This document shows positions 36,765 through 49,248 of a DNA stretch of 64,000 bases, piece after piece. The notes beneath the pieces are model-generated. The model was not told the DNA's origin and ran no database searches. It saw only the letters and a list, made by a program, of their open reading frames with translations. The position numbers were made by a program, and so were the translations under genes. Positions within the stretch are counted from its first letter, which is position 1. Each line of letters opens with the position of its first letter. Source of the DNA: Bolinopsis microptera (taxonomy: Eukaryota > Ctenophora > Tentaculata > Lobata > Bolinopsidae); the NCBI RefSeq assembly GCF_026151205.1, contig NC_087083.1, positions 374,001 through 438,000 of the forward strand, given 5' to 3'.

Positions 36765-36942
36765 GGGGGGGGGGGGGGGGGGGGTAATGACTACTTTTGG
36801 GGACTTGGGGAATTACGTCAACGATTTTACCCCGAGTCCCCATGATTTTTAGTCCCCATTAGTCCCCAAAAGTCTCCATTAGTCCCCATTTAGATGATTT
36901 TTAGTCCCCATTAGTCCCCAAAAGTCTCCATTGGTAGTCATT

Positions 36943-36974
<32 letters not shown>
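36765..36974. mobile_element. 210-bp poly-G/poly-C-ended MITE with 8-bp TSD
   Basis: The left end is a G run of about 19 followed by TAATGACTAC; the right end is GTAGTCATTA followed by a C run of about 28. The TSD is ATTTACCA (36757-36764 and 36975-36982). Internally, GATTTTTAGTCCCCATTAGT is duplicated. The 8-bp TSD suggests hAT, and the G-run ends resemble the MITE at 32671. Confidence 0.88.
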
Positions 36975-38682
36975 ATTTACCACCTTGTCATTCCACATAA
37001 TATCTTATACAACCTGTAACCTAGATACATATATAATTATCTTGAAGGTATTTTCAGTAGGTGGTGTAGGTTTATAATCTACCAAGACTCGCGCCGAGTT
37101 GGACTCATCGACTGTCTTTTGGATATTTAGAACAAACATTTTACGAGTATCACCCGTTAAGTGTAGTAGTATTAACGTTGTAGAAGATAGTGAACGTTTG
37201 ACCGCTAAGGTGCAGTCTGTATATAGTACAGACAGATCCGTCTGAAAAAATCGATCTGCTGACACACGAAGCTTTCAGAGGATTTTTGACGTTTTTGAGT
37301 CCCATTAGGTGCCCTTTATGGCTGACCAACTTTTCCAAACTTTTCCACGTGTCTTAAGGCCACTTTTTGCCACTTTACCACTTTTTACCACCTTTCTTGT
37401 TTGTCGAATATCTTTAGTTGTGAACATCGTAAAAGGTTGCGAATCAATCGAGTGTGTTCATATTATCAGGAAGAAAAACTTTTGTTGAAACAATTTTTAC
37501 GTCAGATAATAAGTTAATTGGATAATTATCAATTAACTATTAGCAAAATTCTAAAAATTTTTTATTGGCTTAAAATGATCGGAATAGCTTGAAACACGGA
37601 GAAAAGTAGTTTTTTGAAAATATTTGAAAATTTTTCACTTACATTTTTTTTTCGAGACTTCGAAAAATTTCGAAAATTCAAAATATTTTTTTCCGCCAAA
37701 AGTGATCAAATTGCATGAAAAGCGGAAAAAAATGATTTTCAAAAAAAACTTAGTCAATTTTTCGTTTCAAGAATACTTAAATCACCAATATTTGTAGTTG
37801 GAGTTCAGTAAATCTCGGCAGATTTTAGTAATAATCAGGAATTACTAACTCTAAGTGGAAAGGTCTGAAACTGAAAAACGTTAAGTTTAACCATACGATC
37901 GCGATATAAGAGTTTCATAACTAATTACAATACAGCCTTATCGATTTTCACAGAAACTGCACCAATGGCACAGTCAAGATCGAAACGATAGCCTGCTGTA
38001 CTGTCATTTTATTGATTTCAATGATGAATCAGTGGGGTTAAGATAATCACATTTGTAATAAATAAGACATATCTGTACCGTCAATTGTGCTAATCTAAAC
38101 CGGCTTACTTGTATTACCATTTACCAGACCTCTTCTTTTCCTCAACAATCTAACCGAGTTGTTCATATCGCATTTGGTGGGCGATGTAAGTAGTAATACA
38201 TATCGAGCTATATTCAATCACAATACGACACAGTACGTGTATATTATATGGCTCTGAATGAGGTTTATGAAACGCTTTATACCGTGAGAAACTCGGTATA
38301 GAGAGGTTTTACAGTTTATCGCGAAAATGTCCACTTGGTCTCATGGCTCATTTACAGTTCGAAGAAGGGCAAGAACAGATCAGGGAAACTGAGGAACAGC
38401 CAGGTCCAGGAAGCAAGTGTAAATACACCTTCCAACATCTACTGTGACTGTTTTGTATTGTACTGCATACCGCTTCATTTGCGGGATACCTCAAATCACC
38501 CTCATATGTCAGGGTCGGCTAAAAGTAAAATCAACAAGGGTAACATACGGGAAAGGGTAAGATTTAGATACGAGTACAGTGTCGGGCAAGGGGTAGTAAA
38601 GAACCAGTAATAATTAATTCAGTGAAATGTTCCACGAGAGTCAGGATATTTTGGAAATTGCTAATAGAGACAGATCCTGATC

Positions 38683-38826
38683 AGGAAGGATTGTTAATGT
38701 TATTGAGGATGTTGATTTGAAATCCGGACGTCGTGAAGTAAAAATACAGGTTCTTCCCGCAGGATATTCGGGGCCCATGATGATCAGCTCGGGATTAATG
38801 TGGGACAGATCGAAGACTAACAACTG
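38683..38826 (+). pseudogene. Possible degraded coding fragment inside the inverted-repeat element
   Basis: On the plus strand, about 47 codons read as protein (RIVNVIEDVDLKSGRREV, then KIQVLPAGYSGPMM) to a TGA at 38826, with an in-frame stop just upstream. No domain is recognised. It may be transposon remnant or a captured host fragment; chance is possible. Confidence 0.2.
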
Positions 38827-39133
38827 AACCCAATTGAACCTAGTTCCCACTAACGGGAACCGGTCACTGCGGCGGAAGTCACTGCGGCGGTGGACGGTAC
38901 AGCGGAGGACGGTACGGCGGTAGTTTCCAAAAAGGTTGGACGGTACGGCGGATCACATGACACCCACTTTACTTTGGACAGTACGGCGGTACTATTACTA
39001 CAAACTGTACCTAAGACAGAACTTACACATTCAACTTGTTTCTAAGTTTTGTTCTAGATTCGCATTATAAGTTTTATTTTTTCTTTTCTCTTAATCATTT
39101 TGTATAATTCTTGTTAGTTTAGTTGTTCATTTT

Positions 39134-39316
39134 TTATTCAGGGCTTTGCAGACAATGTAAATCGAGAATATTAAGTTGTTGAAAAGGGTGTAATGTCGTC
39201 TTTCCATCTTTGGAGTAGCGGAAACCACGGTGTAGAAGGTTCTGACTCTTAGCAGTTCTCCCTCTGACCACCTTCACCGTATCTTCATCGAACATCATTG
39301 TAGCTGTTGTACTCAA
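39134..39316 (-). pseudogene. FLYWCH-like zinc-finger fragment in element core
   Basis: A 60-codon minus-strand frame contains GRTAKSQNLLHRGFRYSKDG, which resembles the N-terminal half of FLYWCH domains (basic strand, then a G-[FY]-x-[FY]-x-K-D turn). The following W-x-C and the later Cys/His ligands are not seen, so it is truncated or one exon of a broken gene. FLYWCH domains often accompany Mutator-like transposases, which fits its place at the centre of a long-inverted-repeat element. Recognition is by eye only. Confidence 0.35.
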
Positions 39317-39985
39317 GTTGTAGTGTTGCAGTACTGGAGAGTGGAGATGGTAGTACTAATGTAAATGAGATAATCTCCTCAACTTTGATCCGCTTTATAT
39401 ACTGTTTGCCTCTATGATTATCTACGTTTCACTGAGCAACCTCTCTTCTTGGCTACGGTTGATCAGATTCCTGGATGCGATCCCTCGTGACGTGTTCTCA
39501 TGCCCTTGTTATTACCCATTGCATCTCGGCGCAGTGATATGAGATGTCACCGTAACAAGCTCATCATGCACTCGCTGAACCACCGTTGTGCAGACCGGAC
39601 GCGATCTGATACGAACCAGAAAGTGGGACAAGAACTGCTCTTAGTAATCACAATGTATATGTTCAACTTTATCCAATTTAATTTTAATTAAAATTAATTT
39701 CGAAGTAACAAAGAGGAAAATAGAACTTTTTAAAGCTAATCGATTTTGTTATATTAGCAGTGCTAGGTCTATCTTATAGGTACAGTTTCTAGTAGAAGTA
39801 GTACCGCCGTACTGTCCAAAGTAAAGTGGGTGTCATGTCACATGTGATCTGCCGTACCGTCCAACCTTTTTGAAAACTACCGCCGTACCGTCCTCCGCTG
39901 TATCGTCCTCCGCCGGACTGTACACCGCCGCAGTGACTTCCGCCGCTGCGTCCTATACCCCCCACTAACCGATCAGCTTAATTGG

Positions 39986-40029
39986 TTAGGGTTAGGGTTA
40001 GGGTTAGGGTTAGACTTAGAGTTAGGGTT
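39986..40029 (+). repeat. Interstitial telomere-type repeat (GGTTAG)n
   Basis: About five GGTTAG/TTAGGG units followed by degenerate ones (ACTTAGAGTTAGGGTTAAA). TTAGGG is the usual animal telomere unit; here it is internal to the inverted-repeat element. Confidence 0.8.
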
Positions 40030-41286
40030 AAATGTCTAAATTGGGTTCAGTTGTCCGGTAGCCCGCTCTTGCGAGTTGACATTCTAAGCTTTCTGGTCTT
40101 TTCTTGCCTTCTTTGAGCTGTCAAAGAGCCATGAGACCAAGTAGACGTTTTCGTGATAAACTGTAAAACCTCTCCATATCGGGCCTCTCACGGGAGAAAC
40201 GAGAAGTGTACGGTATAGAACGTTTCACTTTCATATACCTCATTAAGGGCCATAATATAATATACATGTGTTGCATTGTGTCGTATTGTGATTGAATATA
40301 GCTCGATATGTATTACTACTTACATCACCCACCAAATGCGATATGAACAACTCGGTTTGATTGTTGAGGAAAAGAAGAGGTCTGGTAAATGGTAATACAG
40401 GTAAGCCGGTTTAGATTAGCACAATTGACGGTACAGAGATGTGTTATTTATTACAAATGTGATTATCTTAACCCCACTGATTCATCATTGAAATCAATAA
40501 AATGACAGTACAGCAGGCTATCGTTTCGATCTTGACTGTGCCATTGGTGCAGTTTCTGTGAAAATCGATAAGGCTGTATTGTAATTAGTTATGAAACTCT
40601 TATATCGCGATCGTATGGTTAAACTTAACGTTTTTCAGTTTCAGACCTTGCCACTTAGAGTTAGTAATTCCTGATTATTACTAAAATCTGCCGAGATTTA
40701 CTGAACTCCAACTACAAATATTGGTGATTTAAGTATTCTTGAAACGAAAAATTGACTAAGTTTTTTTTTGAAAATCATTTTTCTCCGCTTTTCATGCAAT
40801 TTGATCACTTTTGGCGGAAAAAAATATTTTGAATTTTCGAAATTTTTCGAAGTCTCGAAAAAAAATGTAAGTGAAAAATTTTCAAATATTTTCAAAAAAC
40901 TACTTTTCTCCGTGTTTCAAGCTATTCCGATCATTTTTAGCCAATAAAAAATTTTTAGAATTTTGCTAATTAGTTAATTGATAATTATCCAATTAACTTA
41001 TTATCTGACGTGAAAATTGTTTTAACAAAAGTTTTTCTTCCTGATAATATGAACACACTCGATTGATTTGCAACCTTTTACGATGTTCACAACTAAAGAT
41101 ATTCGACAAACAAGAAAGGTGGTAAAAAGTGGTAAAGTGGCAAAAAGTGGCCTTAAGACACGTGGAAAAGTTTGGAAAAGTTGGTCAGCCATAAAGGGCA
41201 CCTAATGGGACTCAAAAACGTCAAAAATCCTCTGAAAGCTTCGTGTGTCAGCAGATCGATTTTTTCAGACGGATCTGTCTGTACTA

Positions 41287-42022
41287 ATAGTGCAGAGGGT
41301 GGGGGAATGTTTAGTACTTTAATCTAGTATTAGAGTGTAAGTGTTATATAGATTAGTAGTAGTAGCCACTAGTGACCGTCCCTATTTTAGGGCTGACCTG
41401 GGCCAATACTCCAATATAATAATATGCCAAAATATTTAAAAATATTCAAAATAGTAATTAGGGACGGTTATCTAAGAACATTATTACGTAGAGATAGAAA
41501 TTGCTTGTTGTATATGATTTTGCTTGCTATATTTTAGATTGTATTGCGATTTGCTTCAAGGTTTTCTTCAGAAATTTACACCTTATCGTGCAATGTGAGA
41601 TTATTATAATTTATAGTACGGCCTATATTTTGGTATCTAATTAGCAAATCATCTGTTTGTACTTAGTCCTATTTTAACACGATGGTTAGATTTTGATCGT
41701 GGACAACTTATATCAATATCATTCTAAATGGACCAGTTCGTTAACCATGTCAATGATCGTTGCTTGTCAATTCCAAAGAGATGCCAGGTTTTTACTTCTA
41801 GGAACGCGCGATTGTATTTTCACTGACATTTAGCACTGAGATATTTGCGCGCGCGCCTTTTTCCTTGCGGTAAAACATGTGGAAATTCCTATTTTCACGT
41901 GTTCTACAGTGATTACTAAACCACAAACTAAGCCTCATATCAGTGTGAAGATTTGCAATTAAATTACAGGCAATTTTTCTTTTAATTTGATTTAAAGTTG
42001 CGTCCAATTGCTTTCATTTCAG
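41287..42022. other. Non-coding, likely intron or 5' flank of gene A
   Basis: Contains a duplicated AGGGACGGT/GACCGTCCCT phrase in inverted orientation near 41374-41390 and 41459-41468. No coding exon is seen before the acceptor at 42021-42022. Confidence 0.4.
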
Positions 42023-45000
42023 CTCCAGCGAGTGAAGAACGATCAACCGTAAGTTACAAACAGTGCACATTTCCCTGCACGGTGAATGATCCATATCATA
42101 ATCTGAACGACGTGAAATACTTACACTACACGTTGTAACTGGGTCACGTGTTACATTCCGTCTTATCCCACCAAAACTCCTCTCATAACAACACTCTGTT
42201 TAAATCTAACTTGGCATTTCAGTTTGTAGTAAAATTAAAGAAAACCGACTCTGGCAGTTTGGGTCTCAGCATAGTGGGAGGACGGAGCAGCAGGCTGGGG
42301 GATATCGGGGTGTTTATAAAGTCAACTATTGACAACACCCCCGCGGCTTCTAATGGACAACTTAAACCATGTAGGTTGTTTTTAGTTGTTCATTTATAAA
42401 GTTCATTCTGTAGATAATATGGGGACTTGTTTTGTTTGTTTATCCGAGCTGAACAACCTTTCTTAACCTGTACATCCTTGTATCAACCGGATGATCTGTT
42501 AATCTAAATATTTATGGCTGACGGAATTTTTAAAGAAACAGATTGGTAATCCAAGAATTGTGTAAAAGTTAAAAGTAATAAAAAATAGTTTGTATCAGTA
42601 GTGACTTTTATTTAACTATATGCTACTTAAGTTACAACAAATATGTCAACAAACAGGGGATCAAATACTGAAAGTAAATAACGTTGAACTGGACGGGAGA
42701 ACCCTGGAAGAAGCCTTGATGATTATAAAGGAACAATCTACTGACATAACTCTAACTATCCTGCCCTCGGAGCAAGCTACTGCTCATCTCGGTGAGATTC
42801 TGGACACCATTAATTGTAATATCTGGATCGGAACATTATTTATTAGTCGCACACTTGTTATGTTTCTTTCCTGATAAGAGCCTTTTCCTTGTCGCAACAA
42901 ACGGGATCAATACAAATTTTGCCAAGAAACATTAATTGTTATCTGATATACATAGTATCTTAGTGATAATGCGTATGGTGATTATATATTATAGCTTTAT
43001 GGTAAGCTTATTGAATTATTGTAAAGGTATGACAGGTAGGTATGGCATCAACATTTAACAATGTACATTGTACATTGTACATGTTACCTGAGCAATACTA
43101 CATGTAATACCTGTGCCCTGTGGCATTCGGAATGCGGAATGTTATTTCAGTAATGAAAATCACCAGAATTATTCTGGTACTATGAAATTGCTGATTGTCG
43201 TTCAATGTTCATAGTTATCATATTTTATTAACATCAGCTTTTTCAGAAGCGTCACTGAGCATAAAAGCTGGTCAAATGGACGATAACAAACTAAAGGTAA
43301 ATAAGCTTTTATATTTTTCAATATTAAGACTTAGTTTAAAACTCAGACCGTTATTTTGCCAGTTTTAGTTCGTTATTGCATGAAAATTACAGTTTCGCAG
43401 TTCTGAGATAACGTATGTCTTGTGACTACAGATACGTAAGAAATTGCACTCTGCTTTGCCACGTGTAATTGACAGTTTTACAATAAAACGCAGCTTTATT
43501 ATTTATTTATCTTTTCAGATATTTCTAATGTTAGTTTATAAACTAACATTAAAATATCTTAAAAGCCTATATTATAAGCTAACATTAACATTATCTGACA
43601 CACATCTCCAATATAGGACGGACAGACTGTTGAACAACTACTGACAAAAGCATTCTGTTCCTCTTCACTTCACCCCCTAGACTGCGGTATCATGACTACA
43701 CAGACGGCTCCACAGACGACCCCACAGACGACTCCACAGACGGCTCCACAGACGACTGACACTGAACTGGTCTCTTCCCAGATCAATCCACCTGCCGTTC
43801 TTAGCTTAAAACCATTTCTTCTCGGCTCCCCACCTATGAGAATCCAGCAAAATGTCACGTGTTGTATTTTGGACAGGCCAGTTACCGAGCCCCAGGCCTC
43901 AACACGTAACCGCCCAACATCCCTCGCCATCACACCCCTACACACTAGTCAGACAACTGAAGACAAACATTCCCCGCTCCATACATCTCCATCATCAGCG
44001 GCAACTCCCCAAAATATTCCCCCAGGAACTCCTCTATAATCTCCTCTAAAGGGTCCCCCCAGATTTCCCCCATCAATAGAAACTGTCCCTTTCCCCGACT
44101 ACCAAGTGAGGCAGGGAAGGCAGCGAGGAAAGTAAGGGATGGCTACAGAAAGAGGGATGATGAGGTTACCCCTCCCCCGTTGCAACAAACTATCCCCTTA
44201 TCAGTGTTATCTGATAATATACCTGATAAGGAGATTACATCGTTATCAGCACTGTCGGGGGAACGTATTATTATAGGTTCAGACAAGATATATGACAACC
44301 TCAAATGCAAGCACCTTGACATTGACAAGACATCAGAACACAACATTGGTCTATCAGATAGTTTGAAGAGGGCTGCTAGTTCGACTGGAAATTTAATTAG
44401 GGCCAACAACAGGAAGAGACTAACAATTTGACTAAACAGCTAAAATAACTGCCGACGGTTATAAATACAAAATGTAAATGTTTTGTAACTCAATTTCCCT
44501 TTTTTTGTAAGAGATGGATCTTAAAAATGTACAATAAAAACAACATGATACTACCGACCACTAAATAATATTAAAAGTAGTAAATCAGCTATTGGGTGGA
44601 ATGAGCCTCAATACTGTCAATAAATAGGATATTACATACATAAGTGTTGTATTTGTAATATACTATTTATTAAGTCAAGTTATATTATATAAACCTCCCA
44701 GAAGTAACATCAGTTTGTTTCCAGACAGAATGTAGTTCGTTAAGAGAAGAGGAAATAACATCAGCTGACTCCGGTACCATGAAAGGCAGCACTCCTCCAC
44801 CTCAAGAAAACCACCAATATCCCCGCTCTACTGGTAAACCCTCCGCAAAGTTACCCGATAACGGGACTGATCTGGCGACTGAACTTCTGGGTGATGGTGG
44901 TTTCATGCCGGCATCATTGGCCTCCGGGACGTCACAGCACCGGAAAACAGTGGTGTCTTCCAGCGGACTCACGGACTCCGAGTCGTCGTTGAGTCCTGTT

Positions 45001-45216
45001 CCGGAGAATACGTTCAACGCGCGGGATGACGATGTGTTTTTCTCTATGTCCCCTCAATCGTACTCAAATTCCAGAGGAGATACAGCTGATGACATCATAC
45101 ACACTGATGACGTCATGTTGAATGGGGAGGACTTTATTTATGAGGAGAATCATGGGTATCAGGGAGGAATTGAGACGGACGCGATTAATGTTGATCTAGA
45201 TATTGTTGTGAAGTAA
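42023..45216 (+). CDS. Gene A: PDZ-domain protein, multi-exon, 5' end missing
   Basis: Exons inferred from frame and GT-AG signals: 42023-42048 (CATTTCAG acceptor, GTAAGT donor), 42223 to about 42388 (donor GTAGGT), 42657-42791 (donor GTGAGA), 43247-43296 (donor GTAAAT), 43617 onward (phase 0, Thr/Gln/Pro-rich TTQTAPQTT), and 44725-45216 (phase 0, stop TAA). Exons 2 and 3 make one PDZ domain: carboxylate loop GSLGLSIVGG, then GVFIKSTI, ASNGQLKP, DQILKVNNVELDGRTLEEAL and ITLTIL. PDZ domains bind C-terminal tails of partner proteins, often at membranes or junctions. The GGRSSRLGD stretch is like LNX/IL16/PDZD2-type PDZs, but I cannot assign an orthologue. The C-terminal exon is acidic and Ser-rich, probably disordered. 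How the 43617 exon joins 44725 is not settled. An AATAAA lies at about 45848. Confidence 0.7.
43617..44039 (+). CDS. Gene A alternative or internal exon, Thr/Pro-rich
   Basis: It opens in phase 0 after ATATAG, matching the phase-0 end of exon 43247-43296. It reads DGQTVEQLLTKAFC, a TTPQTTPQTAPQ-type stretch, and a long Ser/Thr/Pro-rich tail, with TAA at 44037-44039. Read through, it gives a premature C-terminus. With an internal donor it would feed a later exon; I could not find a donor/acceptor pair that links it in phase to the frame ending at 44431. Confidence 0.45.
   Translation, partial: DGQTVEQLLTKAFCSSSLHPLDCGIMTTQTAPQTTPQTTPQTAPQTTDTELVSSQINPPAVLSLKPFLLGSPPMRIQQNVTCCILDRPVTEPQASTRNRPTSLAITPLHTSQTTEDKHSPLHTSPSSAATPQNIPPGTPL
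44026..44431 (+). CDS. Gene A alternative terminal exon candidate
   Basis: A different plus-strand frame is open from about 43961 to a TGA at 44429-44431 and looks coding: basic GKAARKVRDGYRKRDDE, then Ser/Leu/Ile-rich text (LSVLSDNIPDKEITSLSALS) and a basic end (RANNRKRLTI). Possible acceptors are CCCCCAG ending at 44025, CCCCCCAG at 44062 and TCAATAG at 44079. AATAAA at about 44532 could end a shorter transcript. Either this is an alternative 3' end or a one-base frame disruption separates it from the 43617 exon. Confidence 0.45.
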
Positions 45217-46002
45217 TCCAAAATGTTGTTAATTATTACTAATAATTAACTAATTAATTATTATTAGTATTTGTCTTGAAGTTTGTGAAAGACTTTATCT
45301 AGTAATTTTAAATTGAGCAATCTTCAGGATATAAGACGTTTTCCCTTTCATTAGAATTGTCTAGTGAACAGTTATTGCTGTTTTAATATTATTATTTATT
45401 ATTAAGCTTTGAATTCCTGATCTGCTAAAGTCCATGCAAATCGAAAATTGTTCTAGAAATATAATGATTAAATTGTTTAATAATGTCGGTGTATTGATAA
45501 TTTTAAACTTCTAAAGGAAAATTCTAGAAAATGTGTTTGCCTTGATTCAAGGTTAAGATGATTTACAATTAGATAATTTTATAACCGATTGGTTATGAAC
45601 CATGAAATGGTAGGTCCATGATAGGCAATTAGCTAAACTTTTTAATCTGTTAGTTTATGCAAACTTTGAGTATCTGCTGCTATACAGTATACATTCCATT
45701 AACCAACCAAGAATTTTGATAAAGTTCACGTGATATTACGTCATCATCCTAATGGTAAAATTGTTGTGGAATTTCCCGAAATTAGAATATTATTTTTACT
45801 CTCAGCAGTAACGGATGTTCAGTTGGATGATGATAAATTTTAAAATGAATAAAAATTAGCAGCCAAAAATCTTTAAAATCTTGCCGACGTAATTTGTGAA
45901 GTGTGTTATAAAAGAGCTGTGTTATTTATATGTATTACATGTTAAACTTAATACTAACAGAAGCTAAGTGAAGTAGTATTACAGAATGTTATCATTTTTT
46001 TT
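45217..46002. other. 3' flank of gene A
   Basis: AT-rich, non-coding, with ATTAATTATTATTAG-type palindromes just after the stop, AATAAA near 45848 and one TTCACGTGA at about 45725. No further exon is seen. Confidence 0.45.
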
Positions 46003-47354
<1,352 letters not shown>

Positions 47355-47446
47355 TATTTACCCTAATCCTGACACACAATACTATGAGTGAGTTCACTCA
47401 TAATTGATGGATATTCAATTAATTAATAATTGATAAATATTAATTG

Positions 47447-47820
47447 TGTCGGCTTAGTGGCTCAGTTGGTTATTCTGCCTGACATTGCTTGAGGTACCAG
47501 GTTCGATTCCCGACTCTGTCACTAGCCGTGGGGTGATCAGCGTCGTCGACGCTCAGCTAAGGATCCTGAGTGATCTATGCAGCCCCCCGGTCTATTCAGC
47601 CAAATACTCGAGAAATCGGGTGTGAGGGATAAATGAGGAGCTGCCCATTGCAGCAAAGTCTCGGGCGAAGAAAGTATGGTACACACTACCTTAACCGGCA
47701 CTGGCCTAATGTATAATTGGATCCTTCGGCTTCCTGTAATTGGCTGGTTACACACTTGTGTAACAATGTGGCTGTTGGAATGTCCGAAGTAAAATAAGTG
47801 TTGAGATTTAAAAAAAAACA
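47447..47820 (+). mobile_element. tRNA-derived SINE
   Basis: The head has an A-box-like TAGTGGCTCAGTTGG and a B-box GGTTCGATTCC about 40 bp later, the order and spacing of a tRNA-type pol III promoter. The tRNA-like part is followed by about 290 bp of unrelated body and an A-rich 3' tail (AAAAAAAAACA). The cloverleaf is imperfect, so it is not a working tRNA gene. TSDs are unclear (ATTAAT on both sides). The 94-codon minus-strand frame across it is a shadow. Confidence 0.78.
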
Positions 47821-49240
47821 TTAATATTCAATCAAGGATTAACCTCGACTAGCTGCATAATTTCACCCACTTATCAGCTTCATCCATAATTAAGTTACCT
47901 CCACGTCCGTATTATGTTCTGTCTCACAACTCAACATAACGTACGAACAACAAAATCTGGGTCCGTACAATTTTTGCATAATTTTATGTATTTAGATCCG
48001 AGTTAACATAATTCGATTTCACTAGGGTGGGTACTTGCTACTTCACTGTTTGATCTGTAGGTCATGAAGAAAATCTTACAAATGTTTCGCATTCTGCCTC
48101 CGCGTTCACAATACTATAATACGTTTAACTTCTCTAAATTGGCAATGTTCATTCTCCTCCGCCGGTTTTAAACTTATGATATGCACATAGAAACAGGGTG
48201 TACCCTGTACAGGGTGTTTCCTGAATTTGTATGCATGTTTATTGTTTTGTTTTACCTAGTGTTCTGCGATTTCAATTACTCAAATGTTCGGGAGGGGCCG
48301 AGTAATTTGTTCATGGGCACTGAAATCTTGTTCCCTGAATCATTCCTTATCTTAGTCTTACATTTGCCATGTCCGTGACTAATTAAAATTATCATGCGCG
48401 ATCATGAGAATTCTGATCGAATCCATCTGTTATCCTTCAATCTCCAGTTTTCACATTTCACGGCATCACACCTTTTTCTTATCAATTGTTTGGTAAATTC
48501 TGGAATGGATACGTTCCTTTATTCTTTGGATTGTGTTAAACATTTACCTTGCAGCACCTGCAGAATTTGTGGGCCTGGTTGAAATATAGGATGAAGTTTT
48601 TGAAGTTAGCTCTAACTTTATTCTGGTGTTAACTGTTATATTTGTGTTACGTAGGATGTCATAATATGTCAGTAGGACTGCACACCTTGTTTGAGAGTAT
48701 ATTATGTACCTACAGTCGGCCTGGCCGTATATTTTAATGAACGCACGAAAATTGAGATTGCTTGCGGAGATTATTTATTAACCCATCAGACCAGTCCAGC
48801 TGAAGTCCAGGCATTTTTTACAAAAAGAGACTAAATTAACCAGTTTAATCTATAAAAAGTTTACATTAACCAGTCTCTGACCGCTTCCGTGTCTGCTGGT
48901 CGGTGAAAGTTTCCGAGTTGATCTACTTATTCTAGGCGGTAGTTAAAAATACATCCAGTCAGAAAGTTAGAATAGTCTTGTTATAAACAATCCTGGTGAT
49001 CTGGTAAAGATATTGCCATTGCTTTAGAGTTTAGAACAGCATTATTTTTAGCAAGCTTGGCAACCTGACAGCAACCTAGACCACCCATCTGCACAATAAC
49101 ATGATAATATCACTGAAAACCATGCAGCCCCGAAAGGTTTCCTCCATAGTCTGTCTGCACGACTGATCGGCTCCCCAGTGCTAGCTATACTGGTGTATCA
49201 TCTGTCTGGAGAACCTTGAAGCCTGGCTTCTAACCCAGAC
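47821..49240. other. Intergenic stretch between genes A and B
   Basis: No exon can be supported. Short Phe/Leu-rich frames near 48181-48582 are typical of AT-rich DNA. No tandem array is present. Confidence 0.45.
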
Positions 49241-49248
49241 CCCTGAAC

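Larger units (their letters stand above)
37224..41286. mobile_element. 4-kb element with ~1.17-kb inverted arms (Mutator-like candidate)
   Basis: The left arm (about 37224-38388) is the reverse complement of the right arm (about 40092-41286). The outer ends share TAGTACAGACAGATCCGTCT. A second, inner inverted repeat rich in CGGCGG-type triplets pairs about 38866-38994 with 39804-39948, so the whole element is close to one long palindrome around a spacer of about 0.8 kb. Long terminal inverted repeats and a FLYWCH-like fragment in the spacer fit a non-autonomous Mutator-like or foldback element. I could not establish a TSD: GTGCAG occurs just outside both ends but not at equal distance. No transposase is visible. 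Confidence 0.75.

Noticed and set aside
37005-37338. Minus-strand 62-86-codon frames near the left arm of the inverted element
   Set aside because: They cross the element border and end in different frames; no conserved domain and no matching frame kept in the right arm.
43692-43945. Minus-strand 91-codon frame with Val/Cys repeats
   Set aside because: Antisense of the Thr/Gln-rich exon of gene A; low-complexity shadow.
47537-47821. 94-codon minus-strand protein
   Set aside because: Falls within the SINE body on the opposite strand; no homology seen.
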